Below are positions 9,293 to 17,622 of a DNA stretch of 64,000 nt, one piece after another. The DNA comes from Streptomyces gardneri (GTDB taxonomy: Bacteria > Actinomycetota > Actinomycetes > Streptomycetales > Streptomycetaceae), in NCBI RefSeq assembly GCF_006539185.1, contig NZ_BJMN01000017.1, positions 16,029-80,028 of the forward strand, given 5' to 3'. Numbering within the stretch: the first letter of the stretch is position 1; each line of letters begins with the position of its first letter. Position numbers and translations under genes: made by a program. The notes beneath the pieces are model-generated. The model saw only the letters and a list, made by a program, of their open reading frames with translations. It had not been told where the DNA came from and made no database searches.

Positions 9293-10135
9293 ATGAGTCC
9301 CCGAGCCGCCCACGGACGTCGCACACACCGCGCCCCACGTCGCCCGCGCGTCACAGCGGCCGCGGCGGGCCTCAGTATCCTGGCCGTCGCCGCCGCCTGC
9401 CTTGCAGGCACCGAACTCGCCGGCTCCGCGCACGAAAAGGCCGAATCCGTCGCCATGGGAGGCGACTCGCCTGACCCGACGCCGACCACCAGGCCCCCGA
9501 CCACCGCATCGCCGACCACCAGGCCGCCGACCACCGCATCGCCGACCGCACCGACGTCCCCGTCAGCCGCCCCGCACACCCCGAAGACCCTCTCCACCAC
9601 GCCGATGCCCCCCTCGGCCACCCCACCGCCCTCGGCCACCGCCAGGGCGGCTGGACCTTCCGCGTCCCAGGGCGCGCGGAAGCCCAGGCCCGCGCCCCCG
9701 GCCACCGCGAAGCCGCCGGCCACCGAGCCCGACAGCAGTACGCGCCCGGCAGGCGGCGGCGAGGCCGAGGAGGTCGTACGCCTCGTGAACGTCGAACGCG
9801 CAGCGGCGGGCTGCAAGGCCCTGACGGTCGACGCCGACCTCACCGAGGCGGCCCAGGACTACACCGACGCCATGGCCGCCACCGGCAACTTCTCCCACAC
9901 GGGAACCGACGGCTCCCAGCCGCAGGACCGCATCGAGGCGGCCGGATACACCTGGTCACGGTCCGGCGAGAACATAGCCAAGGGACAGGCCGACGCGGCC
10001 GCCGTCATGGACGCCTGGATGCACAGCCCCGGCCACCGGGCCAACATCCTCAACTGCGGCTTCACCGAGATCGGCGTCGGCGTCAGCACCGACGGAGGCC
10101 CCTGGTGGACCCAGGACTTCGGCACTCCCTCCTGA
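9293..10135 (+). CDS. Secreted CAP/SCP-domain protein
   Basis: A 280-aa exported protein. A basic N-region and hydrophobic signal sequence (residues 20-42) are followed by a Pro/Thr/Ser spacer (about 55-150) containing the near-perfect repeat TTRPPTTASP, then a CAP/SCP (PR-1-like) domain. Family signatures are VVRLVNVERAAAGC, MAATGNFSHTGTDGS, SGENIAKGQ, WMHSPGHRANILN and WWTQDFG. Bacterial CAP proteins of the YkwD type are extracellular and mostly of unknown biochemical role. A cysteine at the end of the signal region (VAAAC) is not a canonical lipobox. The gene is convergent with the response regulator, only 7 bp apart. Confidence 0.93.
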   Translation: MSPRAAHGRRTHRAPRRPRVTAAAAGLSILAVAAACLAGTELAGSAHEKAESVAMGGDSPDPTPTTRPPTTASPTTRPPTTASPTAPTSPSAAPHTPKTLSTTPMPPSATPPPSATARAAGPSASQGARKPRPAPPATAKPPATEPDSSTRPAGGGEAEEVVRLVNVERAAAGCKALTVDADLTEAAQDYTDAMAATGNFSHTGTDGSQPQDRIEAAGYTWSRSGENIAKGQADAAAVMDAWMHSPGHRANILNCGFTEIGVGVSTDGGPWWTQDFGTPS

Positions 10136-10142
10136 GTCCTCC

Positions 10143-10859
10143 TCAGCGCGGCGCCACCAGCTTGATGCCCACCCCGCGCACGGTGCGCAGATAGCGCGGT
10201 GCCGAGGCCCGTTCGCCGAGCTTGCGGCGCAGCGCCGACACGTGCACGTCGATGGTCTGGTCCTCGATGTAGGACTCCTGCCAGACCTCCGCGAGCAGCC
10301 GGTGCCGGGACACCACCGTGCCGGCGTGCCGGGCGAGAAAGGCCAGCAGGTCGAACTCCCGGCGCGTGAGGACCAGTTCACGCCCCGCCAGATAAGCCGA
10401 ACGCGCCGGCGGATCCACGGTCAGCTCACCGACCGTCACCAGACTCGATGGATCGGCGGGTGGGGCCTGTCCGGCGGCCGCGGCGGGGACCGCGGTGCGC
10501 CGCAGTACCGCCGAGAGCCGGGCCAGGAGCTGCGCCCCGGAGAACGGCTTGACGAGGTAGTCGTCGGCGCCCGCGTTCAGGAGCTTGACGATCTCGCTCT
10601 CGTCGTCGCGGGCGGTCGCGACCACCACGGGCACGTTCGATATCCCGCGGATCATGCGGAGCGCGTCGCCGCCGTCGAGATCGGGCAGGCCGAGGTCCAG
10701 CACCACCGCGTCCAGCGAACCCTGCGCGACCTCGCGCAGCGCGCCGAACCCATCGCCCGTGCTGCGCACCGCATGGCCGTGCTCCGCCAGGATCTCCATC
10801 AGCGAGGCACGGATGCTGGGGTCGTCTTCGACCACGAGTACGCAGGGCATGGCCGACAC
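10143..10859 (-). CDS. OmpR/PhoB-family response regulator
   Basis: A 238-aa response regulator. The receiver domain has the acidic pocket (VVEDD), the phosphoacceptor Asp (AVVLDLGLPDLDG), the conserved Thr/Ala switch (VVVATARDD) and Lys (DYLVKPFSG). The C-terminal winged helix (LTRREFDLLAFLARHAGTVV, YLRTVRGVGIKL) is the OmpR type. Start ATG 10859, or ATG 10850 (MPCVLVV), which may be preferable. No kinase gene adjoins it; the kinase at 3601-5013 also lacks a partner. Confidence 0.92.
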   Translation of the reverse strand: MSAMPCVLVVEDDPSIRASLMEILAEHGHAVRSTGDGFGALREVAQGSLDAVVLDLGLPDLDGGDALRMIRGISNVPVVVATARDDESEIVKLLNAGADDYLVKPFSGAQLLARLSAVLRRTAVPAAAAGQAPPADPSSLVTVGELTVDPPARSAYLAGRELVLTRREFDLLAFLARHAGTVVSRHRLLAEVWQESYIEDQTIDVHVSALRRKLGERASAPRYLRTVRGVGIKLVAPR

Positions 10860-11156
10860 CCTACAACCGGCCGTCCGCCATCCGGACAGCCCTCACCAGG
10901 GCCCGATTCCGGGCGGGGCCTTCCGGATCACGGGTGATCCCGTCGCTCGCTTCGGCGGACAGGAAGACGAGCCCGTTCGGGAGCCGGTCGGCGACAGTCA
11001 CACCAGTCGCCGGGCTGGGACCGGCATTGTGGAGGGGGTCTCGGCGCCGGCGACGAGGGCACGGTCGTATGCCGTGTCCGCAACCTCCCAGCGCTCAGCG
11101 AGGACAAGCGTGGTCGCCCTCGGCCCACCTCGCACTCAAGGAGCACCCACCCGTCA
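10860..11156. other. Intergenic region, no supported gene
   Basis: About 300 bp between the response regulator (divergent promoter side) and the stop of the endonuclease-fold gene. No frame here has convincing homology, and no RNA gene or clear hairpin stands out. Confidence 0.4.
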
Positions 11157-12245
11157 TCAGGGAGCGGGGTCCGGGGAGAGGTGGATCCGGGCCGCTACCG
11201 GAAGGTGGTCGCTGGCCGTCGCGGGGAGGGTCCATGCCGAAGCGGCCCGGACGCCCCCCAGAAGGATCTGGTCGATCCGGACGGCCGGCAGGCGCGCTGG
11301 CCAGGTGAAGCCGAAGCCCGCGCCCGCCGCGGCCTGTGCGGAGACGAGACGGTCGGTGAGGGGCCGCAGTGCGCGGTCGTCGGTGGAGCCGTTGAGGTCG
11401 CCCATGACGACGACGCGCCGGACGGGCTCGGCCCGTACCTCCGCCGCCAGCAGGCCCAGGGCCTCGTCGCGCGCCCCGGCGGTGAATCCGGCAGGGCCCA
11501 CGCGGACGGACGGCAGGTGGGCGACGTACACGGCCAGCCGCCCGCCGGGCGCGTCCACCGTGGCCCGCATCGCCCGCGTCCACGGCATGATCGGCACGGC
11601 CCGTGCGTCCCTCAGCGGATGGACGCTCCACAGGCCCACCGTGCCTTGGTAGAAGTGGTACGGGTAGGCCTCCGCCAGGGCCTGCTCGTATGCGGGCGCC
11701 GTGGCCGGGCTCAGTTCCTCCAGCGCCAGTACGTCCGCTCCGGCGGCGAGCAGGCTCCGCACGGTTCCCCCCGGGTCGGGGTTGGCCTGGTTGACGTTGT
11801 GGCTGACCAGCGTGAGGTCCCCGCTGGGGGACGTCTTGTCGGCGAGGGCTCCGCCGAAGACCGTCAGCCAGGCCACCGCCGGCACCACCAGGGCCACCGC
11901 CGCCGCCACCGGCGCCCGCCGCAGCAGGGCTGCGGCCACCAGCACGGGCACGGCCAGCGCGCTCCAGGGCATGAGGGTCTCGGCCAGACTGCTCAGCCGT
12001 CCGGGCAGCCTGGGGAGCAGCCCGTGGCCCGCGACGCTCACCGCGACAAGGACGGAGCAGCCCGTGACCGCCGCCCCGGGGCGCCGCCACCACCGGAGGC
12101 GCGACCCGGCGTCCGCCGCGTGGTCCGAGGGCCCGGGGGCGCGGCCCGGGCCGACAGCTGTGCCGTCCGCCCCGGTGGAGGGAATGGTCTGTGCCGCCGT
12201 GCCGTCCGGCGCCGAGGCGAGGTCCGGGCGTGTCGTCGCCGTCAT
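11157..12245 (-). CDS. Membrane protein with endonuclease/exonuclease/phosphatase domain
   Basis: A 362-aa protein with three hydrophobic helices at about residues 60-150, followed by an extracytoplasmic endonuclease/exonuclease/phosphatase (EEP) domain. EEP motifs seen are LTLVSHNVNQ, ALEELSPATA, VVVMGDLNGSTDD and ASDHLPVAARI, which carry the metal-binding and catalytic Asn, Glu, Asp and His. Substrates in the family range from nucleic acids to phospholipids and cannot be chosen here. ATG 12245 is preceded by GGAGGG and overlaps the stop of the carboxypeptidase gene in an ATGA, so the two form an operon. Confidence 0.88.
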   Translation of the reverse strand: MTATTRPDLASAPDGTAAQTIPSTGADGTAVGPGRAPGPSDHAADAGSRLRWWRRPGAAVTGCSVLVAVSVAGHGLLPRLPGRLSSLAETLMPWSALAVPVLVAAALLRRAPVAAAVALVVPAVAWLTVFGGALADKTSPSGDLTLVSHNVNQANPDPGGTVRSLLAAGADVLALEELSPATAPAYEQALAEAYPYHFYQGTVGLWSVHPLRDARAVPIMPWTRAMRATVDAPGGRLAVYVAHLPSVRVGPAGFTAGARDEALGLLAAEVRAEPVRRVVVMGDLNGSTDDRALRPLTDRLVSAQAAAGAGFGFTWPARLPAVRIDQILLGGVRAASAWTLPATASDHLPVAARIHLSPDPAP

Positions 12246-13195
12246 CGTTCCCCGCCCTCCGTTCCGGCGGCGGCCAGCCGGTCGCGGACGGAGGTGAGCA
12301 GGCCGCGGCTGGCGTCGACGGCGGCCCGGAGCCCCTCGGCGGGCGTCGTGTTCGCCCGCTGGTGCAGGACGGCGCCCACCAGCAGCCGGGGCGTACCGCC
12401 GACGCGCACCTCGCAGGCCCACAGGAGGTTCCCGCCCGCCAGGGTGCTGGAGCCGGTCTTCACGCCGAGGACGCCCGGGGTGTCCAGCAGGGGATTGGTG
12501 TTGGTGATCGTCCCGAGGCCGGGGACGATGGTCTCGCGGGTGGCCACGACCGCCCGGAAGACCGGGTCCTCCATCGCGGCCCGCGTCAGCCGCAGCTGGT
12601 CGGCCGCGGTGCTCGTGGTCGTCGGCTCGATGCCGCTCGACCCCGTGTAGACAGTGTCCTCCATGCCGAGCCGTCCGGCGGCGCGCCGCATCTTCGCCAC
12701 GAAGGCTGCCTGGCTGCCGGAGTCCCAGCGGGCCAGCAGACGGGCGACGTTGTTTCCGGAGGGGATCAGGAGCAGTTCCAGGAGCCGGCGCTGGGAGTAG
12801 CGTTCGCCAGGCCGTACAGGGACGGTCGACTCGCCGCCGACCCCCGCCTCGTGCGCGGCCGTCCGATCCACTTCGATCAGGGGGCCTTCCTCGTCAGGCC
12901 GCAGCGGGTGCTCCTTGAGGATGACGTAGGCGGTCATCACCTTCGTCAGGCTCGCGATCGGTACAGGCCGCCGCCCGCCCCGCTCGCCCAGCGAACCGGT
13001 CCCTTCGAGCTCGACGGCGCTCTGGCCGTCGTGCGGCCACGGGAGCGGGCCGATGTCGGAAACCGGCAGTCGCTCGTCACCCGGCACGGGAGGCGCGCCG
13101 GAAGGGGAGGCGACAGCGATGCCCAGCGCCGTCAACAGGGCCAGGGACACGGCACCGCCGACGAGGCGATGACGGGGGGTACGGGGAAGGGACAC
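12242..13195 (-). CDS. D-alanyl-D-alanine carboxypeptidase (class A PBP, S11 family)
   Basis: A 317-aa exported serine DD-carboxypeptidase that trims the stem pentapeptide of peptidoglycan. Catalytic motifs are intact: SXXK in PIASLTKVMTAY, SXN in IPSGNNVARLL, and KTG in GVLGVKTGSSTLAGGN. A signal-anchor helix (RLVGGAVSLALLTALGIAVAS) is at the N-terminus. The open frame extends to 13267, but GTG 13195 has a GGAGG six bases upstream and removes an Arg-rich extension, so I chose it. Located 434 bp downstream of the CseC-like kinase on the same strand. Confidence 0.93.
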   Translation of the reverse strand: MSLPRTPRHRLVGGAVSLALLTALGIAVASPSGAPPVPGDERLPVSDIGPLPWPHDGQSAVELEGTGSLGERGGRRPVPIASLTKVMTAYVILKEHPLRPDEEGPLIEVDRTAAHEAGVGGESTVPVRPGERYSQRRLLELLLIPSGNNVARLLARWDSGSQAAFVAKMRRAAGRLGMEDTVYTGSSGIEPTTTSTAADQLRLTRAAMEDPVFRAVVATRETIVPGLGTITNTNPLLDTPGVLGVKTGSSTLAGGNLLWACEVRVGGTPRLLVGAVLHQRANTTPAEGLRAAVDASRGLLTSVRDRLAAAGTEGGER

Positions 13196-13628
13196 GGGCC
13201 GCCTCCAGGGGCTGCGGTACGGGATCGGTACGGCAGCAAGACTCCGGGGACGAGGTCTCCGTCCCACGGTCGGGAGAGCGCGGCCCGCGCTCGGGAACCC
13301 ATCGGTCGTGTATCAACGGGGCGGCGGCGAGTGGACGTGCGCCGGCCGTCGAGTTCGACATATCGGTGGGCGGGACCCCGGCCGGGCGACACGGAAGGAG
13401 TGCGCGTCGCGCTGGGCGGCCGTCCAGGCGAAGGTGAGCGATACGGCGGGCCCCTCGTCGGCGGACGGGCCGTCCCCGGACGGCGGAGCCTCCCCACCGG
13501 CGGGCCGTCCGGGGTGCGGGGACGTACGCCGACAGGTCGCCGTCCCGGGACGGCGAGGGTCGTGCCTCGACGGGCAGGCCGCCCCGGCCGGCCGGGCCAC
13601 CCACAGGCGGTCCGTCCCAGGGACGGGG
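13196..13628. other. Intergenic region between kinase and carboxypeptidase
   Basis: About 430 bp, very GC-rich, with many short GGACGG/CCGTCC inverted repeats around 13440-13630 that could form transcript hairpins downstream of the kinase stop at 13629. No frame looks coding. It should contain the carboxypeptidase promoter. Confidence 0.45.
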
Positions 13629-14885
13629 TCACGCCTCGGACGGTGGCCCGTCCTGCGGCAGGCTCAGGGTCGCGACCGCCCCTCCGTCCGGGGCGTTGGC
13701 GAAGTCCAGGATCGCCCCGATCACCCTCGCCTGGCCGGACGCGATCGTCAGGCCCAGGCCGTGCCCGTGCCCCCGCTCGGCCGTCCCCGTACGGAACCGC
13801 TGGGGGCCGTGGGACAGCAGGTCGGCCGGGAAGCCGGGGCCGTGGTCCCGAACGGTCACCGTCCGGCCGGCGACGGCGACTTCCACCGGGCCCGCGCCGT
13901 GCCGGTGGGCGTTGACGACCAGGTTGGAGACGATGCGGTCCAGACGCCGGGGGTCCGACTCGACCACCGCCGCCTCCCGTTCGGTCACCCGCGCCGCGAG
14001 GCCCGTCCGCGCCACCGAGTCCCGGACGAGGGCGGCCAGGTCGACCGGTCCCGGCTGGGACGTCTCGGCGCCCGCATCGAGCCGGGAGATCTCGAGGAGA
14101 TCCTCCACAAGGTCGCGCAGCACCCGCACCCGGCTCTGGACCATGTCCGTCACCTCGCCCTCGGGCAGTAGTTCCGCCGAGGTGACCAGGCCCATCAGCG
14201 GGGTGCGCAGCTCGTGTGCGACGTCGGCGGTGAAGCGCTGCTCGGTGTCGATCCGCCGCTGGAGGCTGTCGGCCATCGAGTCGACCACGGCCGAGATCTC
14301 GGCGACCTCGTCGCCCCCGCGAACCGTCCCCGTCCGGGCGTCGAGGTCGCCCGCCGTGATGCGGCGGGCCGTGCGGGCCACCCGACGCAGCCGCCGGGCG
14401 GGGAGTTCGGTCGCCAGGGCCGTTGCCGGGACGACGATGCCCAGGGTGAGCAGTGAGTACTTCCACATGTGACGGTCCAGGGCCTGCCGGGTCAGCAGGT
14501 CGGCGGTCATGTCGACCTCGACCGCGTACAGCTTCCCGCCCTCCTGCCGGGCCGCCCAGAAGACGGGGGCCGGGGGCCCGTTCTCGTAGAGTGAGGCCTC
14601 GCCGCCGTGCTCGACCTGCCGCAGCAGGGCCTCGGGCAGCTCCCCGGGAGAGACCCGGGGCCCGTCCTCACCTGCGGCCGTGGCGTCCTCCAAAGCCGTC
14701 GCCAGGGCCGCGCGGGCCTTGCCCGCGCCCTCGTTCATGGACCGCCGCAGCACCGAGTCGTGCACCAGCACGCCGACCGTCAGCGCCATCGAGGTACAGG
14801 CCAGCGCCACCAGGAGGACGATCTTCCAGCGCAGCGAGCGGGAGTGCGGCACCAAGCCCGTGACCGCCCGGGGACCCCCGCTCAC
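13629..14885 (-). CDS. Sensor histidine kinase, CseC-like
   Basis: A 418-aa kinase: TM1 (KIVLLVALACTSMALTVGVLV), an extracytoplasmic loop of about 100 aa, TM2 (near 145-165), HAMP, H-box (RFTADVAHELRTPLMGLV) and HATPase (RIVSNLVVNAHRHG, DHGPGFPADLL, GLGLTIASGQARV). Sequence and layout resemble CseC, the envelope-stress kinase of S. coelicolor, which is my reason for the name; no sigE or cseA is present here, so this is a paralogue rather than cseC itself. GTG 14885 overlaps the upstream regulator stop in a GTGA, with GGAAG upstream. Confidence 0.88.
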   Translation of the reverse strand: MSGGPRAVTGLVPHSRSLRWKIVLLVALACTSMALTVGVLVHDSVLRRSMNEGAGKARAALATALEDATAAGEDGPRVSPGELPEALLRQVEHGGEASLYENGPPAPVFWAARQEGGKLYAVEVDMTADLLTRQALDRHMWKYSLLTLGIVVPATALATELPARRLRRVARTARRITAGDLDARTGTVRGGDEVAEISAVVDSMADSLQRRIDTEQRFTADVAHELRTPLMGLVTSAELLPEGEVTDMVQSRVRVLRDLVEDLLEISRLDAGAETSQPGPVDLAALVRDSVARTGLAARVTEREAAVVESDPRRLDRIVSNLVVNAHRHGAGPVEVAVAGRTVTVRDHGPGFPADLLSHGPQRFRTGTAERGHGHGLGLTIASGQARVIGAILDFANAPDGGAVATLSLPQDGPPSEA

Positions 14886-15610
14886 CGCTTCCACTTGTAG
14901 CCGAAGCCCCGGACAGTCTCGACGCGCTCGGCGCCGATCTTCTTACGAAGTCGCTGCACGCACAGGTCGACGACCCGGGTGTCGCCGTCCCAGCCGTAGT
15001 CCCACACGTCGCGCAGCAGGGTCTGACGGTCCAGCACGATCCCGGGGTGCGCAGCGAATTCGAGCAGCAGCCGCAGCTCGGTCGGGGCGAGCGCGATCCT
15101 CTTGCCGCCCCTGCGGACCTCCAGGGCCGCGGGGTCGAGGGAGAGGTCGCCGAAGAGCAGGGGGCCGGACGGCTCCGCGGAGCCGGCCGGCTCGGGCGCC
15201 GGGGGTACGAAGGCGGCCCGGCGCAGCAGCGAACGGATCCGCGCCACCAGGACAGCGGTGTCGACGGGCTTCACCACGTAGTCGTCGGCCCCGGCCTCCA
15301 GGCCGGACACCACGTCGAGGGCGTCGCCGCGCGCCGACATCATCAGGATCGGGTCCGTGGCCGTCTCCCGGATGCGCCGACACAGCCCGATGCCGTCCAG
15401 GCCCGGCAGCATCACGTCGAGCAGCACCAAGTCGTGCCGCCCCTCCCGGAAGAGTTCGAGCCCGGTCAGTCCGTCGGCCGCGACGAGCACGCGGTAGCCG
15501 TAGCGCTCCAGGGTCATCGCGACGGACCGCCGGATCACCTCGTCGTCCTCGACGAGCAGGACCGTCACGGGCGCAGGCGCGGGCGCCGACACGGAATCAG
15601 ACATGTACAT
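14882..15610 (-). CDS. OmpR-family response regulator, CseB-like
   Basis: A 242-aa response regulator: acidic pocket VEDDEVI, phospho-Asp in DLVLLDVMLPGLDG, MSARGDALDVVSGLEAGADDYVVKP, and an OmpR-type winged helix (LAPTELRLLLEFAAHPG, VETVRGFGYKWKR). The stretch DVVSGLEAGADDYVVKP closely matches CseB-type regulators. Starts at ATG 15610 or the in-frame ATG two codons later. Translationally coupled to the kinase. The downstream D-Ala-D-Ala carboxypeptidase on the same strand suggests a cell-wall regulon, by inference. Confidence 0.92.
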   Translation of the reverse strand: MYMSDSVSAPAPAPVTVLLVEDDEVIRRSVAMTLERYGYRVLVAADGLTGLELFREGRHDLVLLDVMLPGLDGIGLCRRIRETATDPILMMSARGDALDVVSGLEAGADDYVVKPVDTAVLVARIRSLLRRAAFVPPAPEPAGSAEPSGPLLFGDLSLDPAALEVRRGGKRIALAPTELRLLLEFAAHPGIVLDRQTLLRDVWDYGWDGDTRVVDLCVQRLRKKIGAERVETVRGFGYKWKR

Positions 15611-15641
15611 CTCTCGGGCACGGGACGGGACAGGTCCTCCA

Positions 15642-16199
15642 TCATGCCTCACCCTCACGCACCCCCGGCGGCGCCGGAGGGCTGTCGGCACGCCCCCGAC
15701 CTGGGCTGATACACGCCTGATACGCCACCGCGCGGTGGCCGACACACATTCGAGCCGGTACGGACACGGAGGCGGCGCGCTTGACACCGGTGGCACGGCA
15801 GCCGCTCCGGCGCCCACCATCGCCGGACGAGCTACGGGGGTTGCGAGGAGGACGGCGGCAAGTGCGGGGATGCCGGTCAAGAAGAGGGAGGAAGGTCATG
15901 TCGTGGCCCCCGCCGCGGGGGCGTCGGCGTGGACGGGTACGGAGACCTGTCACACGTGCCGCGTTCAGGAGGTGTGCAACGGCTCTGGACCGGTTCGTCA
16001 GCCTGAGGTGTCGCCCGCGCTGGGGCCACCACTCAAGAACGGCGAGGAAGGCAGAGTCACAGAAGGTCACCCGTGCCGTGTCCAGGACAAGACCGGTGTA
16101 GCCGCTATTGGCCGCGGAGGCCAGCAGCGCCCTCAGCGGGCTGATGCTGTGGTGGTCGATCTCTCCGGTGAGGTGGATGACCAGCGGAGTAATTGTCAA
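15642..16199 (-). pseudogene. STAS-domain anti-sigma antagonist, damaged at both ends
   Basis: The first 85 or so codons encode a STAS domain: VIHLTGEIDHHSISPLRALL, GLVLDTARVTFCDSAFLAVL with the conserved Asp/Ser, and AVAHLLNAARVTG. The frame opens with TTG ACA at 16199 without the usual N-terminal strand, and homology begins exactly where a 14-bp IS256-type terminal sequence (16200-16213) ends. After GLRTRPRR the translation becomes Arg/Pro/Ser-rich and unlike the family's C-terminus, so the 3' part is probably frameshifted. Most likely an IS-truncated relic of a sigma-cascade gene. Whether any product is made is unknown. Confidence 0.6.
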
Positions 16200-16213
16200 G
16201 ACTTGTGGATCAG
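16200..16213 (-). repeat. Solitary IS256-type terminal sequence
   Basis: GACTTGTGGATCAG here is identical to the reverse complement of the right end of the IS256 element (within 18991-19004) and sits at the truncated 5' end of the STAS gene. It appears to be an orphan IS end left after rearrangement. Confidence 0.5.
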
Positions 16214-16259
16214 TGAGGCACCGAAGAAGTGGGCCTTACCGAGTGACGAAACGCAGGCA

Positions 16260-16455
16260 GGGGCCGGTCGGGCACCGTCAGGATGTGCCTACGTTCGTGC
16301 CCTACCGACCTTCGTGGAAGGGCATGCTGGCCCACCTGCGCGGGAACTCCACGCGTCAAAGGTCACGTTCCTGCAGGTCAACGAACTCCGTCGGTTGTTC
16401 GGGACCCTGCGCCTCGTGGCCACCCGGCGTCACGGCATGCCCGCACCGTGATGCC
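16260..16455 (+). pseudogene. Transposase C-terminal remnant (IS701-like)
   Basis: Two plus-strand frames together read PTFVPYRPSWKGMLAHLRG and then VTFLQVNELRRLFGTL. The second resembles the conserved tail of IS701/DDE transposases (consensus of the type LTVNELRRLF), usually followed by a WRRRHQ motif that is missing here. A frameshift separates the two pieces and no N-terminal part remains. Confidence rests on this one tail motif. Confidence 0.4.
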
Positions 16456-16477
16456 CCGGCTGCACACTGCGGACGGG

Positions 16478-17503
16478 CTACGTCATCAACTCGATGTGCG
16501 GATGCTCGGGCTCGGCTGGGCAGACGAACAGGTGCTGCCGGTAGCCGCTACCTATCTGGACGCCGGTCGCGTTGTAGCCGCGGTGGCCGGGGTACGGTCC
16601 AGCGCCTGGGTGGGGGTGCGGTGACCAGCTGTTGGCGTCGTCGTCCCCTTCCTCGAACGTGGCGACGGTCATCAGAATCTCCATGCCGGTGCCGCACTCG
16701 GAGCAGTGCTGCGGGCTGGGGTCGGTAGAGCTCCAGCCAGCCCAGCCGCCCACCTTCCAGCCGGGCGCGTTGGACAGCACAAGGTCGTAGTACGTGTCCG
16801 GGGTCAGGTCTTCCTCTGCTGCCTGCGGCACACTCCACTGCTCGATCTGCTTCCGCAGTTCTTCGCTCAGCTCCAGATGGTCGGGGTACTCGGTGATCTG
16901 CTCCGGTTCGAGTACGCACGGATCCGGTAGATAGCCGTCGAACTGCACTGCGGGCGGCTCGGGGGGCGTGTCGAGGACGTCGGTGACGGCGGCTGCCGAA
17001 CGCCAGAAGAGCAGGGTCCTGGGCATGATCGGATGATCGAAAGGGCACCACAGAACCTGCAGCAGGTCCTTGCCCTCCGGCGGGCTCAGATCGGGCACAT
17101 CCCGTACGTACAGCTGCGCGACGGGCAGCATCGCTATGGGGCCCTCGTACGGCTGGACCGCCACCTTCACCGGATACGTTTGAGGGGGCCGGATCCGCGC
17201 CAGAGTCTCCCGCTCCTCCGGAGTCATTTCCCGGCCGTGGGAGGCGGCGAAGATCCGTCGTTCCAGCCGCAGATCCGCCGGGGACCGGGCTGGGTTGATG
17301 CCGTCCACCACATGCGGTTCCTCGCAGTGCGGCCACGGCTCCTCGGCGGGCCACAGCAGCGGCCCGCCGATCGAGCTGTCGTGCCACGTCGGCGCCCCGG
17401 GGCGGGGGTGCAGGCGGGTCGCCGTGCGGGCCAGCGGAGCCAGTTGGGGAAAGACCGCGACAACGTCGATCGGCCGTGGCGGAGTGACAGGAGTGACATT
17501 CAT
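16478..17503 (-). CDS. DUF1963/YwqG-like protein
   Basis: A 341-aa soluble protein of the YwqG/DUF1963 type. Seen: the opening GGPLLWPAEEPWPHC motif, PVAQLYVRDVPDLSPPEGKDLLQVLWCPFDH, and the C-terminal GWAGWSSTDPSPQHCSECG and QIGSGYRQHLFVC segments that bracket a two-Cys, Zn-ribbon-like site. Function of the family is unknown. ATG 17503 (MNVTPVTPPRP) gives a normal family start; the open frame goes on to 17575. It lies between two IS remnants and is intact. Confidence 0.75.
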   Translation of the reverse strand: MNVTPVTPPRPIDVVAVFPQLAPLARTATRLHPRPGAPTWHDSSIGGPLLWPAEEPWPHCEEPHVVDGINPARSPADLRLERRIFAASHGREMTPEERETLARIRPPQTYPVKVAVQPYEGPIAMLPVAQLYVRDVPDLSPPEGKDLLQVLWCPFDHPIMPRTLLFWRSAAAVTDVLDTPPEPPAVQFDGYLPDPCVLEPEQITEYPDHLELSEELRKQIEQWSVPQAAEEDLTPDTYYDLVLSNAPGWKVGGWAGWSSTDPSPQHCSECGTGMEILMTVATFEEGDDDANSWSPHPHPGAGPYPGHRGYNATGVQIGSGYRQHLFVCPAEPEHPHIELMT

Positions 17504-17622
17504 GGCCGCAATCTTGCCAATGACCTCTGACAACGGCCCTCGTGGCCGCCCCACGACGAGCTCGGGATCCCACATACGTGACCGAAGCCATCACCGCAGG
17601 TCAGCACATTTCGTCGGTGGCC

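Noticed and set aside
14882..15610. Naming the pair cseB and cseC
   Set aside because: The similarity is clear but sigE and cseA are absent, so these are better treated as paralogues.
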